NCBI GenBank assembly: GCA_029706075.1
Contig: JAINUG010000020.1
Coordinates: 88,501-152,500, forward strand
Source of the DNA: Aldrovandia affinis
Taxonomy: Eukaryota > Chordata > Actinopteri > Notacanthiformes > Halosauridae
Direction of reading: 5' to 3'
Length of the DNA: 64,000 bases
Shown piece by piece: positions 22,401-35,200 of the stretch (position 1 is the first letter of the stretch; every line of letters starts with the position of its first letter). A program made the translations under genes and the position numbers. The notes beneath the pieces are model-generated. The model searched no databases. It was not told the origin of the DNA and saw nothing but the letters and a program-made list of their open reading frames with translations.

Positions 22401-25400
22401 AGTTAAAACTTAGACTTCCTTACTTCGACCAGTGTTAAGCTGTGCTTAAAGCTGTTGTCCTGTGAGCCACCTATCATGCAAGCTGTTGACTCTCAGAAAC
22501 TTGTCTTCTGATTTTGTTGTGGCCTTGGGTCTGCCAGAGCTCTTCCTGTCAGTTTCCTCCAGTTTTCAAGTGCCTTTTGATGGTGTAGGAAAGTACTCAC
22601 TGGCAAAAAATGTACATTATTTTTTAGTTTTTGGTAACCGCTTACCTCTGTACTATTTCAGGTTATTCACTGGACTTGAACTGCTTAAATTTCAGTAAAA
22701 AATGGAAAATGGGGGTGTGACTGGTAGTGTATATATATACACTCAGTGGCCACTTTATTAGATACACCTTTCTAGTACTGGGTAGGACCCCCCTTTGTCT
22801 CCAGAACAGCCGGAATTCCACGTGGCATGGATTCAACAAGGTGCTGGAAACATTCCTCAGAGATTCTGGTCCTTGTTGACATGATAACATCACGCAGTTG
22901 CTGCAGATTTGTCGGTTGCACATTCATGTTGCAAATCTCCGGTTCCACCAGATCCCAAAGGTGCTCTATTGGACTGAGATCTGGTGACTGTGGAGGCCAT
23001 TGGAGTATTGTTATGTTCATGGAACCAGCTTGAGATGACGTGTGCTTTGTGACATGGCGCATTGTCCTGCTGGCAGTAGCCATTCGAAGATGGGTAGACT
23101 GTGGCTATAAAGGGATGCACATGGTCAGCAACAAGACTCAGGTAGGCTGTGGCATTTAAACAATGTTCAATTGGTATTAAGGGGCCTAATGTGTGCCAAG
23201 AAAACATTCCCCACCCCAGTACACCACCACCACCAGCCTGAACCATTGACACAAGGCAGGATGAATGCATGGATTCATGTTGTTTATGCCAAATTCTGAC
23301 CCTACCATCTGCATGTCGCAGCAGAAATTGAGATTCGTCAGACCAGGCAACGTTTTTACACTCTTTAACTGTCCAGTTTGGTGAGCCTGTGCCCACTGTA
23401 GCCTCACCTTTCTGTTCTTAGCTGACAGGAGTGGAACCTGGTGTGGTCCTCTGCTGCTGTAGCCCATCCACTTCAAGGTTTGACGTGTTGTGCGTTCAGA
23501 GTCAGCTTCCTGTCGGCTTGTACCAGTCTGGCCATTCTCCTCTGACCTGTCTCATTAACAAGGCGTTTTTGCCAAAAGAACTGCCGCTCACTGGATGCTT
23601 TTCGCACCATTCTCTGTAAACTATAGAGCCTGTGTTCATGAAAATCCCACGAGATCAGCAGTTTCTGAGATACTCACCCCGTCTGGCACCAACAATCATT
23701 CCACGGTCAAAGTCACTTAAATCACATTTCTTCCCCATTCAGATTTTTGTCTGAACAACAACTGAACCTCTTGACCATGTCTGCATGCTTTTATGCATTG
23801 AGTTGCTGCCATATGATTGGCTGACGGAGTCAATAAAGTGGCCACTGAGTGTATATATATATATTATATACACAGTAGGCTCCGTTTTTATTCAGACCCT
23901 TGATAAAGATGAACAAAAGAGATCATATAAAAGAAACTATACTGTTTTATTAATAATATCTTTTTTTCCAAAAAACATCTGGATCACAATTATTCATACC
24001 CTTAACTTAAAAAAAATGTAATCCAACAAAAACAAATCTCCATAAATATATAACTTATTTATGTTATATTTATGTTATATAGTTAATTGGAAGGTTATGG
24101 AACTATACAGTGGCCTACAATGGTTTCCTGTTTCCCTAGGGCCTAGGGTATAAAAACGATGGAACACACTTTTGAAATACTGTGGTCAGCCATCATCATG
24201 CTGAAAGGCAAATAACTCCCTGAAAGCATCAGACAAAAGGTTATTGACCTCTACAGATCAGGAGATGGCTACAAAAAACTAAAAAGGTAAAAGATACCGC
24301 TTTCCACTGTTGTGTCAATTATTAGGAAGTTTAAGGCCATTTAAGGCCACAAGATCTCCAAAACAACCTGGAATCTTGGGGTTACAAGGTGTCTAAAGCT
24401 ACCATTCGACGATGCCTACTTGACAATGGCCTTATGGCAGAATTGCAAGAAGTAAGCCTCTTTTGAAGACAATTCACTGAAAAAGGCATCTTGAATTCAT
24501 CAAAGTACATCTGAACTACAATTGGAACCATGCCGAATCAAGCGTTTTTGGACATGCATGTTAGCGTTATGTTTGGCATCCAAAGAATGCAAGTAATGTT
24601 GAAAAGCACCTCATGCCTACGGTGAAACATGGTGGTGCATCTTTAATGCTTTGGGGTTGTTTTGCATCCACAGGCCCTGGGGCCCTTATTAAAATAGATG
24701 GAACCATGAACTCCACCATGTACCAAGACATTTTGTCCAAAAACCTTGTTCCCTCTGCCAGGAAGCTACACCTTGGCCGCAGATGGACCTTCCAACAAGA
24801 CAACGATCCCAAAAATACATCCAAAGAAACTAAGAAATGGTTGACAGAGCACAAGATCAATGTCCTGACGTGGCCATCTCAGTCTCCAGACCTGAATCCA
24901 TAATTTTTCAGTTTTTGGTAACCTAAACTAACTTTTGGTAACTTTTTTTTAACCTCTGGCAGTTTACCGCTGACCTTTGTAACAGTTCAGGTTATTCACT
25001 GGACTTGAACTGGTTGAAATTTCAGTAAAAACTGGAAAATGGGGGTGTTCTAAAACTTTTTACTGGTAGTGTACATACATTTTACATATTTACAACCACA
25101 TTAATAGAGAGAAGATGAGGAAGAGGAAAGAAAAAAGAAAAAACTATTTCAGGACTATTGCTTCAAAAGGTGACCAAGTTTCTAAAAATTAATCGACGTT
25201 CTGTAGATACGATTGTAGATATTGCTAATTGAAGCCATTCTACTAAGGGTGGTGGTTGTTCCTCCCTCCAGTGCCTCATGATGACTCTTTTTGTACTGTA
25301 TGATAGTATTCTTATCAGATTGGCATTTGGAGTGTTGTCTGGAAGATTGATGCCTAGTATAATAAAAATTACATTCTTATGTAGAATATTTTATGCATTC

Positions 25401-28400
25401 CCTTCAAAATAACTAAAAATTATTTTCCAGTATTCTTGTAGTTTTGGGCACAAGGCCAGCATCCTCCATTTTACATCTCCGGCACTTATTGTATGCTGTT
25501 AATCCAGCTTTAAAGAGCTTGGAGGGAGTCCAATACGTCCTGTTTATTATATTATATTGTATCATTTGAGTTTTTGTTTCTATGTTAATTCTGCAACAAT
25601 ATGTCCAGACATCACGCCAATCACCTTCCTCAATGTTCACATTAAGGTCTTTGCTCCATTTCCCCCTCAAGATCTCCTGTTTTACATTGGTCTTCCCAAC
25701 TAGAAAGTTATTTTGCTTAGACGCCATATGTGTTTTTGAATTCATGTTTTGGATAGAGATTTCTAGTTCATTTAACTCAGGGGTGTCCAAACTTTTTCCA
25801 CTGAGGGCCAAATACAGAAAAATATACGAAAGACTGGGCCACTAATTCTTGCGCCCCTTGGATTTTCTGTCGACGGGGGGGTTCCTGCTACGCGACGAAA
25901 CCTGAGAGCAGTTAGTTTATTTCGCGGAGTTTTCAATGAATACGGGTGGCTCCACTAGTGGTGAAACTAAGAATTACAACTCAGTCAAGTGCAAGTTTCA
26001 TGCGCGGGCCATATTCCTTATATTGGAAAGCGGCCGCGGGCCAATTATAAATGTAGTTTGGACACCCCTGATTTAACTGGTAGTTGAATTTACATTTTTT
26101 CACAGCACATTTAACTGTCTGTATGATCTGAATTGCCTTAAAGTTATTCCTAGTTCCCATCTTGTCTCGCAGTTCATTAGGTGTTAGCATCTCTCCTTGA
26201 CTATATAGGTCTGAAATAACACACATTCCTTTTTGTATCCATTCATTCCACACAACTGGTTTACGATTAATAGGCATTGTTCCAAATTGAGGCTTGGAAT
26301 GATGTGTAGAATGACACTTTACATGTATTTTCTATTAACTTAAATATGTTCCAAGAAGCAGATATAGTTGGATGGTCCTTTAACTGCACGGGCAAAAGGC
26401 CATAGGCTAGTTGCTTAAGTGGTGCTGGGTATGATAAATGTATCTCTATGTCTAGCCAGGAGGGGGAGGGGGAGGGGGAGGGGGAGGGGGAGGGGGAGGG
26501 GGAGGGGGGGGGGGCTTTCTGGGATATAGAACCAGTATAAGGTTTGTCTAGTCAAGTATGACAAATAGCATGTTTTAATATTAGAAATTCTGGGTTGCTT
26601 AGCATTCCATATAAATTTGTATATCAGATTGTTTATCTAATTAAAGAAATAATTGGGTAAGTTTAGGGTAACATGCTTAATAAGCAATTGTCATTTTCAC
26701 CACTTTTATTCTTGCCCGAAAAGTCAAAAATAATGGGGACCATCTCACAAAATCTGCTTTTACTGAGTTTAAAACAGCTTCTCGATTAACATCAATCTTA
26801 CTCTAAATATTTGAGGAAAAATAAATACCAAGATAGTAAAAACCTCTTTGAGCCCAAATAAAATTGTAGTTTGAGGTTTGGTCCTGCATGCAGATATAAT
26901 TGAATGGGGTTATTTCTGATTTTTTCCAGTTGATTTTTGTGTGCAATCTTTGTGCATGCATTTACTGTATTCAGCAGTGTTATTATAGAAGATTTTGGGT
27001 TTTTCACAAAGAGAAGCATGTCATCTGCACACATGGCAAGTTTATGTTCTATTTCCCCCACTGTAATACCTTGGATCTCTTTATCTTTCCTTATTACCTC
27101 TGCTAGTGGTTCTAAAGCTATAACAAATAGTAAAGGGGAAAGAGGACACCCTTGGCGTGTTCCTCTTTTTAATTTGAAACATGGTAACACAAAATCGTTT
27201 GTGACTACTGCTGTTTTTGGATTATTGTATATACTGGATACCCATTTAATAAATGAAGGACCAAACCCAAATGTTTCCAAAGTATAGAACAAGTTCTTCC
27301 ACTCTACGTGGTAGAAAGCTTTTTGTGCATCAAGAGAGAGAGCTGCAACTGGTTCTTGTAAATGCTTTGCTTCGTGTATAATATTAATACACTTTCTGGA
27401 ATTATCTGAACTGTAATGGTTAGAAATAAAACCCACTTGATCTGTAGATATCAGAGGATGTATTACTTTCTTTAATCTATTAGCTAATAGCTTAGACAAC
27501 ATTTTAAAATCAATATTTAATAGGGCAATAGGTCTATAATTTGCACATTGTGATAGGCATTTACCTTTCTTTGGTATTAATGAAATCGTTTCCTCTGACG
27601 CAGTTCCACTAACAACTCCATTTTCAAAAAAAAAAGTTTTATAATTTCAGTAAGATGGGAGATAAAGTTAATGCAAGAAATTCCGCTGTGAATCCATCAT
27701 TGCCGGGAGCCTTCGAATTGGAAAAACTTTGTATACTGTCCTGAATTTCATGAATTTAAAGGGATTGTTCTAGTTTATCTTTGGACTCTTTTTTTAATAC
27801 TGGTAAATTCATTGTTTCAAAGAAACGATCATATTCAATTTCATTTACAGTCATTTGGGATTTGTAGAGGTTCTGGTAGAATTTAAGAAACTCATTATTA
27901 ATATCTTGATGTTCTGTCAATACTGTACCATTGTCCCTAATTATTAGGGGAATATGTGATTGTGTTCTTCTCATCTTTATTTTCCTAGCTAACAGTTCCC
28001 GCTTTATCTCCTTCTTCATAATAAGTTAGTCTTGATTGGGCTAGCTCCGTTTCTATATCTTTTGTTGATAACATATTATATTGGTATTTTAATTGATATA
28101 GTTGTTGTTGATCTACCTCAGTGGCCTTTCCTTCCATATTACTGGTTTCTAATGTTTTGAATTCTCTTTCTAATTCCTTGTCATTTTCATGACATTTCCT
28201 TCTTTTCCAGTCTGCATACACCTGTATTTTACCACTTAGAAAACATTTCAAAGCCTCCCACACAGAGATTAATTCAACATTGGAATTATCATTAATTTCT
28301 ATGAAGTCTGCAATTTCTTTCTCAATAGATTGTACAAAGTCTGCATCTGATAAGAGTGAATTGTCAAACCTCGATTTATAAGTCTTTGTTGTCATTTCAC

Positions 28401-29162
28401 CGATTACCACAAAATTATGGGTGCATGGTCTGATATTTTGATGTTAACTATATCTGCACTCTTAACCTTGGATATTAAACAGTTGGACAATAAAAAAGAA
28501 TCAAGCCTAGAGTATATCTTATGAATAGGTGAATAAAATGTGTATCCCTTGGCTTCCGGATGTAGTGTTCACCACACATCGATTAAGCCATTGTTTTTGT
28601 TTAGGTCCAATAGAGCCATTCTTGATTGTATAAAATTTTGATCACCTCCCAGTATACAGGGTATTCCTGAAAACTGGTGTAGTTTATGTTGTGTTTCAGA
28701 GAAAAATACAGGTGAATCCTCATTTGGACCATGAACATTCACCAGTAAAATTTCTGAGTTACCTATTAAAGTATGTAATATAATCAATCTTCCATTAGGA
28801 TCTATATATTTATTGATTACTTTATGCTTAATGAAATTCTTAACCAGAATGGCCACACCTCACCATAAGAATTTGTTTAAGATTTTCTCCCATTTTAGTA
28901 GCTAATTACACCCTCTCTTTTTCATGTCAATCCCCCCCTCGTACTGTGAGTTCACTGTCTTAGCCCTGTGACCAGCAGTGACAAAGTATCATCTCCTCCG
29001 AGACAGCACCCGCCAAGCCATAGACCGTAACTCCGGTGCTCCAGAGCCACTCCTACACGCAGCAACAGCCAATTGCTGCCCCCTAGTGGCACTCCTGGCC
29101 AGAGCCAACTCTGGCACATCCGGTGGAATCAAACCCCGGTCACAGTGGCCAGCATTGAACGT

Positions 29163-29208
<46 letters not shown>

Positions 29209-32200
29209 ATATGCTATCATAGGCTATTTCGATCTAGGCTAGGCTACTTTATTATAAGGCCTGTGGCTGAAGTTTATTATTTATTTGGACATGTTGTGGC
29301 GTCCCCAAGGGTTGGGCGACACTCACTGACCTTTCAGAGGGCGTAGGCAAGTGCAATAACACTGAGGAGGCAGTAATATCAGCAGAAATGATGATTTATT
29401 AAACAAACAACACAAAACGCAGGGTGGGGTCTTTTGGGGAATACGAACACAAAGTCCACAATCCTTGTCTCTTTGTCGATGTCCGTTCCAAATCCGCAAT
29501 CCAGGTCCAAGTTCCGTTGTCCAGTCCGTAATCCAATTCCAAGTAATCCAATCCAATTTCCAACAAACAATTCCCAACACTCTCTTTCAAAAACTCTCTC
29601 ACCGCTCCTTGTAAATCCTGGCTGGTCAATGACTTCACAGGTATTTACTCAACAAACTCGCACAGCAACTCCTTTCACAACTCGTCCCTACTCCTTTCTA
29701 AGAACAATGGGCATCAGCCCTTTAAATAGGCCTTTGAAATGGCTTTCAGCTGTTTGTTATCTCCATTGCCTGACTTGGTTCAGGTGTTGCGGTGGCATGC
29801 TGGGAAATGTAGTGAAAATGGCTGCCATGTGTTGGAGGCCAGGCAGCCATTTTGTGGTGCAACCCTTCGGGCTGCCACACACCCTCCTCCTCAGCTCTGA
29901 CCTCGGGGAGGGCCGAGCGGCCTATGTCCAGCGGCCACCAGGAGGGTCCCCCTCTCCAGGTCCACTCAGGAAGTGTCCCCCTGGGTCAAACGTCCAGAAT
30001 CCCCAGTCTCCGGTTGCCTGAAAAATGTCTGGCAGACATTAATGAGTGACGCAAGTTGCTCACCTTTTCTGCCACAAAATGGCCAACAGTGTGTACAGGC
30101 TCTGGGCTCCATGGACGGAGCGGTCACCGCTCCTGCTCTGGTCTTCACCAGCCCTCCATGGCTCCTCCGGTATACGTTACGCCATTCCGGAATCCAGTGT
30201 CCAGGCTTCAGCCTTTTCCTCCACCTCCCTTTTCCTTTCAGGGGGTCAGGTGGGGTAACTGGGGAAAACATGCCCTTCACCACACGGTTAATTCTCCCTT
30301 TGTCTTTCTCGGTCCTTCTGGCCTCTCTGCTCCATAAATGGCTGTTACAGTTAATCCTTTTAATTTTACTTCCGTTCTTTTCTGAGTTTCTTTTCCCGTG
30401 AGTTTTAGTGATTTCCACTCTTCTTCTCAGTCTTTTCACTTTTAGTGAGGGGGATGGACTCACCACATCAGGAGATGGTTGGGTGCTCAAACAGACCTCG
30501 GCCATAATTATGAGGCCTTCCTCAACCCTATGGTCCCCCCATAGCTCCTCTAGGCTCCCTGGAAGGTCCGGCAGGCTGAGTGGGACTGAGGACCATTGTC
30601 CCCACTCCAAGGTCTGGTCATCATGTCCTCCCAGTTCCGCTGGCTGCGAGACCTCCACCTGCGTGCTAGCATCTTGGGTGACAGGAACACACTTTACACA
30701 GTCCAGCTCTTCACTCACCCCTTTCAGTCGGGCTTGTAGGTCCAGCACAGTCTCGGTTTGGACCTTCAGTACTTCCTGAAATGATTTCTCTGTGGCCCGC
30801 TGCTGGGCTTCCATCTCCGCCATCTTCCCCTGAAGCTGTGCGGTCTGCTCCAGCTGCAGCTTCTGGACCTGCTCCTGGTGCTCCAGCGCACTCTTCTCCG
30901 CCGTCTCCTCCGCTTCCTTGAGTCTGCGCTCGAACCATCCCTTGGTGCCCTCCATGGACTGGATTTGAGCCTGCAGCTTCTTCACCGTCTGCTGTAGGCT
31001 CTCCAGCTCCCGAGTGCGGGCTTTCTCGCCACGGAGCTGTGAGCGGATCTCCTCCTCGGTGCGGTTCTTGTCCTCGTGCAGGCCGCGCAGCTCCTTCTCG
31101 TAGCGCGCCCCACGCCCAGCACCTCCTTCTCATGCTGCAGCCGCGCCGCTCAGCTCTTCCTTGTGCCGCGACTTCTCCTGCGCCACGCCGATGGCCAGCT
31201 CGTCCAGCATGGCCTGGCGCTTGTCCGCCGTCTTCCTGGTCTCCTCCAGCTCCTGCTGGAGTTTGTCCTTCTCTTGGCCCAGTTCAGTCACCTGCTCCAG
31301 GAGCCGGCTGTTGGCGTGGTTCACCTCCTGCAGCTGGGAGCTGACGTCATCTCTCTGGGCCAGGAGCTTCTCCTGCTCGGTCTGCCTCTGCTGCAGCTCC
31401 ATGTTCAGCGCCATTTCCTGCTCCACACTCTTCTCCAGCTGGGCCAGCTGCTCCCGCAGGGCGTTGGCCTCGACCTGGTGCGTATCCCTGCTCTCCTGCT
31501 CCACTTGGCACCGGAGTTGCTCCGCCTCGGACGCATGGTTCTCCGCTGCTTTCCTTAGCTCTGCCTCCTTCTGGGCGAGCCTGGTCTGTGCATCCCCCAA
31601 GGCCCTGGCATACTCATCTGTGGCCTGGTCCTGGGACTCCTGCATGTCCAGACAATGTCGCTGCTCATTCTCACACATCTTTGTTAGGTTTCTCACCTGT
31701 TCTTTGAGCGCCAGGTTGTGGGACTCTACACGCCTCATCTCATCGCCAAGGGATGCCTTCTCCTTTTCCATCTCCCCAGCCATGATTCTCACCACTCCCA
31801 GGGAGTCCATGTGGTGCTCCTCTCGCAACTTCATCATTGCCATCAGGTGGCGCTCCTCTGAGGTGCTCACCTCCAACTTTGCCTTGCACAGCTCAAGCTG
31901 GGCACTCTGCTTCAGCTGTTGGACCTCACGGAGGGTGACACGCCATCGGTCCTCCACCATGGCTGCCCGTCTCTTCAGTCTCTGCATCTCTTCCATCGTG
32001 GAGTCTGTTGCACAAACCAAACAAAACCCCTGCTGCACTACCTCCTCTTGCCTATCTGTGCTGCCCTCTGCCCGCATCCTCCACCATATGTGGCGTCCCC
32101 AAGGGTTGGGCGACACTCACTGACCTTTCAGAGGGCGTAGGCAAGTGCAATAACACTGAGGAGGCAGTAATATCAGCAGAAATGATGATTTATTAAACAA

Positions 32201-35200
32201 ACAACACAAAACGCAGGGTGGGGTCTTTTGGGGAATACGAACACAAAGTCCACAATCCTTGTCTCTTTGTCGATGTCCGTTCCAAATCCGCAATCCAGGT
32301 CCAAGTTCCGTTGTCCAGTCCGTAATCCAATTCCAAGTAATCCAATCCAATTTCCAACAAACAATTCCCCAACACTCTCTTTCAAAAAACTCTCTCTCAC
32401 CGCTCCTTGTAAATCCTGGCTGGTCAATGACTTCACAGGTATTTACTCAACAAACTCGCACAGCAACTCCTTTCACAACTCGTTCCTACTCCTTTCTAAG
32501 AACAATGGGCATCAGCCCTTTAAATAGGCCTTTGAAATGGCTTTCAGCTGTTTGTTATCTCCATTGCCTGACTTGGTTCAGGTGTTGCGGTGGCATGCTG
32601 GGAAATGTAGTGAAAATGGCTGCCATGTGTTGGAGGCCAGGCAGCCATTTTGTGGTGCAACCCTTCGGGCTGCCACAATGTGTTAATCATTTTGTCTGTA
32701 AAAACCTTTGATTGAATTATTGTGTGATGTTTGGGAAATTGTTACGGGAGCGGTAAAAAAATAAATGAAAACTAATATTTGCGGGATGCGGGTAAAAATG
32801 ATTGCGGTTGGGGGTGGGAGGGAGGTGGTGCATGAGGTGGTGCGGGGGAGGGAGCAGATGGGCGGAGGAGTTTAAAAACAGTCCCAGGGCAGGGCTCTCA
32901 TTTCCAGTTCAGTATCCTTCAGTCCTAATGTGATCACGTAAGTCTACCTGTCTCCCCACATCTGTAGACCAGTTAGTGTTAGGGAGAATCTTAGGACTAA
33001 TGCAAACAATTCCCCAGTATCAACCCAACATCTGTGGATTTGGAGGAAATATATGTGGCCTTTAATCAAAAAAAAGAGCGTATGTATACAGTACATTGTT
33101 AAATGTTTTATATTACCTAAAAAGGCCATACATTTCAGTCATTAGACTGTAGGTAAATGATGAGCCTAGATGGGGCAAATGGCTTGTTCTTGTCATTATG
33201 TATTCTTGTGTTCTTATTTAAATTTTTGTCCTTTTCAGGTAATAAATCGGACAAGAAATCCACGACCAAGGTATGTTTCTTAGCACCCAAATATATAGTG
33301 ATTAACAAATGAGAATGTTGTAACAGTTTGAATTAAAATGAAAGTAAACCCCCAACATTTGAGGTTTGCAGTGTAGCTGACCTGCACATTTAAATAAAAG
33401 AAAAGGGCAATGTTGAATATCTATTAATCTTGTGAAGAATATCCACTGCAAGAAAGAAACGACTGCGGCATAGACTACCCTTTTAATAAACAGGTTGAAT
33501 GCAATGCCAAATTTGGCCTTCTAAAACTTCCTTTCAAACCTTTTATATTCTCTGTAGCAACCTCAGAGCCCGAAGGAACAACCGAAGAAAGTTGATCAAA
33601 AAGGAGATGATAACAAAAAACAAGGAGGTAAGCATTGACAACTGCAGACAGTTGTGCAGGAAAAAGTGAAGGGTTGCTACCGTTTGGGCTACTTTTTAAG
33701 TGTTAGCCAGTGACAACCATCACCACACTAAAGGCCCTGTCCCAATCTGCACACATGAACACTTGTGTACTTCAAATGCGCGTGCCCGCACAAACTTCTG
33801 GGTACATTAAAGATTTTTTTGTTTCAGATCTTTCCCCATTTTCTCCCAATTTAGTAGCCAATTATACCCTCTTTTCATGTAAACTATCCCCCCTTGTATT
33901 GTAAGCTCGCTGCCGTAGTCCTGAGACTACGTCAACTGTAACTCCGGTACACAAAGAGCCACTCTTATGCACAGCGAGCTCATATCAGCTTCCCTCCCCC
34001 CTCCCAATTTCCGCCCCATAGTGGCACACCTGGCCAGAGCCGAACTGGTGTGGCCGGTGGAATCTAACCCCAGTCGCAGTGGGCAACATGCATCTTCTGG
34101 GTACTTTAGAACACATTAGCAAAAGTACATCCTAGGGATGCACTAATATGAAAATTCTGGACCAATACCGATTGTTCAAATAACACAATTGGCCGATACC
34201 GATAGTCGACCGATAATAACTTTCTTATTAGCCACTTTGGCTTTCAGATACTCATTGTACTATGCTACATGTCTTACTTGTAAATGGCTGATCAGATTTG
34301 ATGTATTAAAATCCTTGCTTGAGTTACCTCCTCTTGAAATCTCACTGGAGCATTTGTTACAAATAGCAAATCGGTTGTCTTTCTCCGACACCTTGTAACG
34401 CGTCCACAGTCAGCATTTTCTTCACTTGGCAGTGTCAATAAAAACAGCACATCTGAAAGCAATGAGAACAGTGTGCATTAGAGATGGGCGATAACCACGG
34501 CAAATTTACAAATGTCGATGATTGCGTTTAGGCTATAACATTGTTGCACGGAGGAAAATAGTTCCTGCATTCGTTTTGGCCTTTTCCATCCTCAACACAG
34601 CCAACACACAACACAGCCAATCACAGTCAGCATTGATATGAAGGGCAACTTCACTGTAGTGAAGCCAGAGGGAAGCATCATCAAAGCGCCAAACTCAGAG
34701 CTAGCGAAACATGGAGTGAATTTGTTCAGTCAGTAAACCCACAAACTAGGGTAGGCCCAGACAAAACGTGACGAGATTGAAGACGAACCGAGTTTACACT
34801 TCAGTTGCGTGGGGTTACTTTGGTTACAAATGAGTTGACCAAGAGAAGAAAGGGAATATGTCTAATCTGTTCCATCATTTGAGAAGTTATCATGAAAAGG
34901 AATATTGTCACACGCCACGTGACAATCCCTGGATGGGAACAGAGCAGTGTGGAGACGGAGTGGAGTTTGTCGGTCTACAGACCAGATTTTAATGTATTTT
35001 TCTCTTGTCTTTTCCCCATGTCTGGGGGGAGAGACAGTGGGAGTATCAGGTTAACATATAACACACAAACACAAACACAAAATCTTCACCCTACTCGCCG
35101 CGAAGCTTTGGGGTAAAAACAACGAACTAAAATAACAAACTAAAATAATCATAACTTGCAGGACACTGCGCCTCATCTTCCGGAGTTCCCCTGGAACCTC

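Larger units (their letters stand above)
25080..28870 (-). mobile_element. L1-type LINE, ORF2 remnants
   Basis: From 5' to 3' on minus: endonuclease part ([27 protein letters not shown]) near 28856-28569, linker near 28410-27756, reverse transcriptase near 27502-26798 with [20 protein letters not shown], and a C-terminal part to 25413. It is broken by several frameshifts and a MITE, so not active. Confidence 0.82.
29295..32677 (-). mobile_element. Young non-autonomous LTR retrotransposon carrying a coiled-coil gene
   Basis: Near-identical LTRs (TG...CA) of 589 bases (32677-32089, 5') and 585 bases (29879-29295, 3') differ by one substitution and three small indels on my alignment. Flanks duplicate atgt (29291-29294, 32678-32681). 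After the 5' LTR come two bases and a primer-site-like TGGTGGAGGATGCGGGCA; before the 3' LTR is the polypurine tract GAGGAGGAGGG. The LTR, read on minus, has a CCTATTTAAA TATA box and AATAAA, as expected of a promoter and poly(A) signal. The interior (2.2 kb) encodes a coiled coil with a basic tail and no protease, reverse transcriptase or integrase that I can see. Mobilisation in trans by an autonomous relative is inferred. Confidence 0.88.

Noticed and set aside
30711..31133. 140-codon frame starting inside the coiled-coil gene
   Set aside because: It lies in the third frame, Gly/Ala/Arg-rich, and only appears because of the local frameshift.
31161..32123. 320-codon plus-strand frame opposite the coiled coil
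   Set aside because: Cys/Ser-rich antisense of a Lys/Glu/Gln-rich coiled coil. The minus strand has the LTR promoter, heptads and purine tract, so the plus frame is a shadow.
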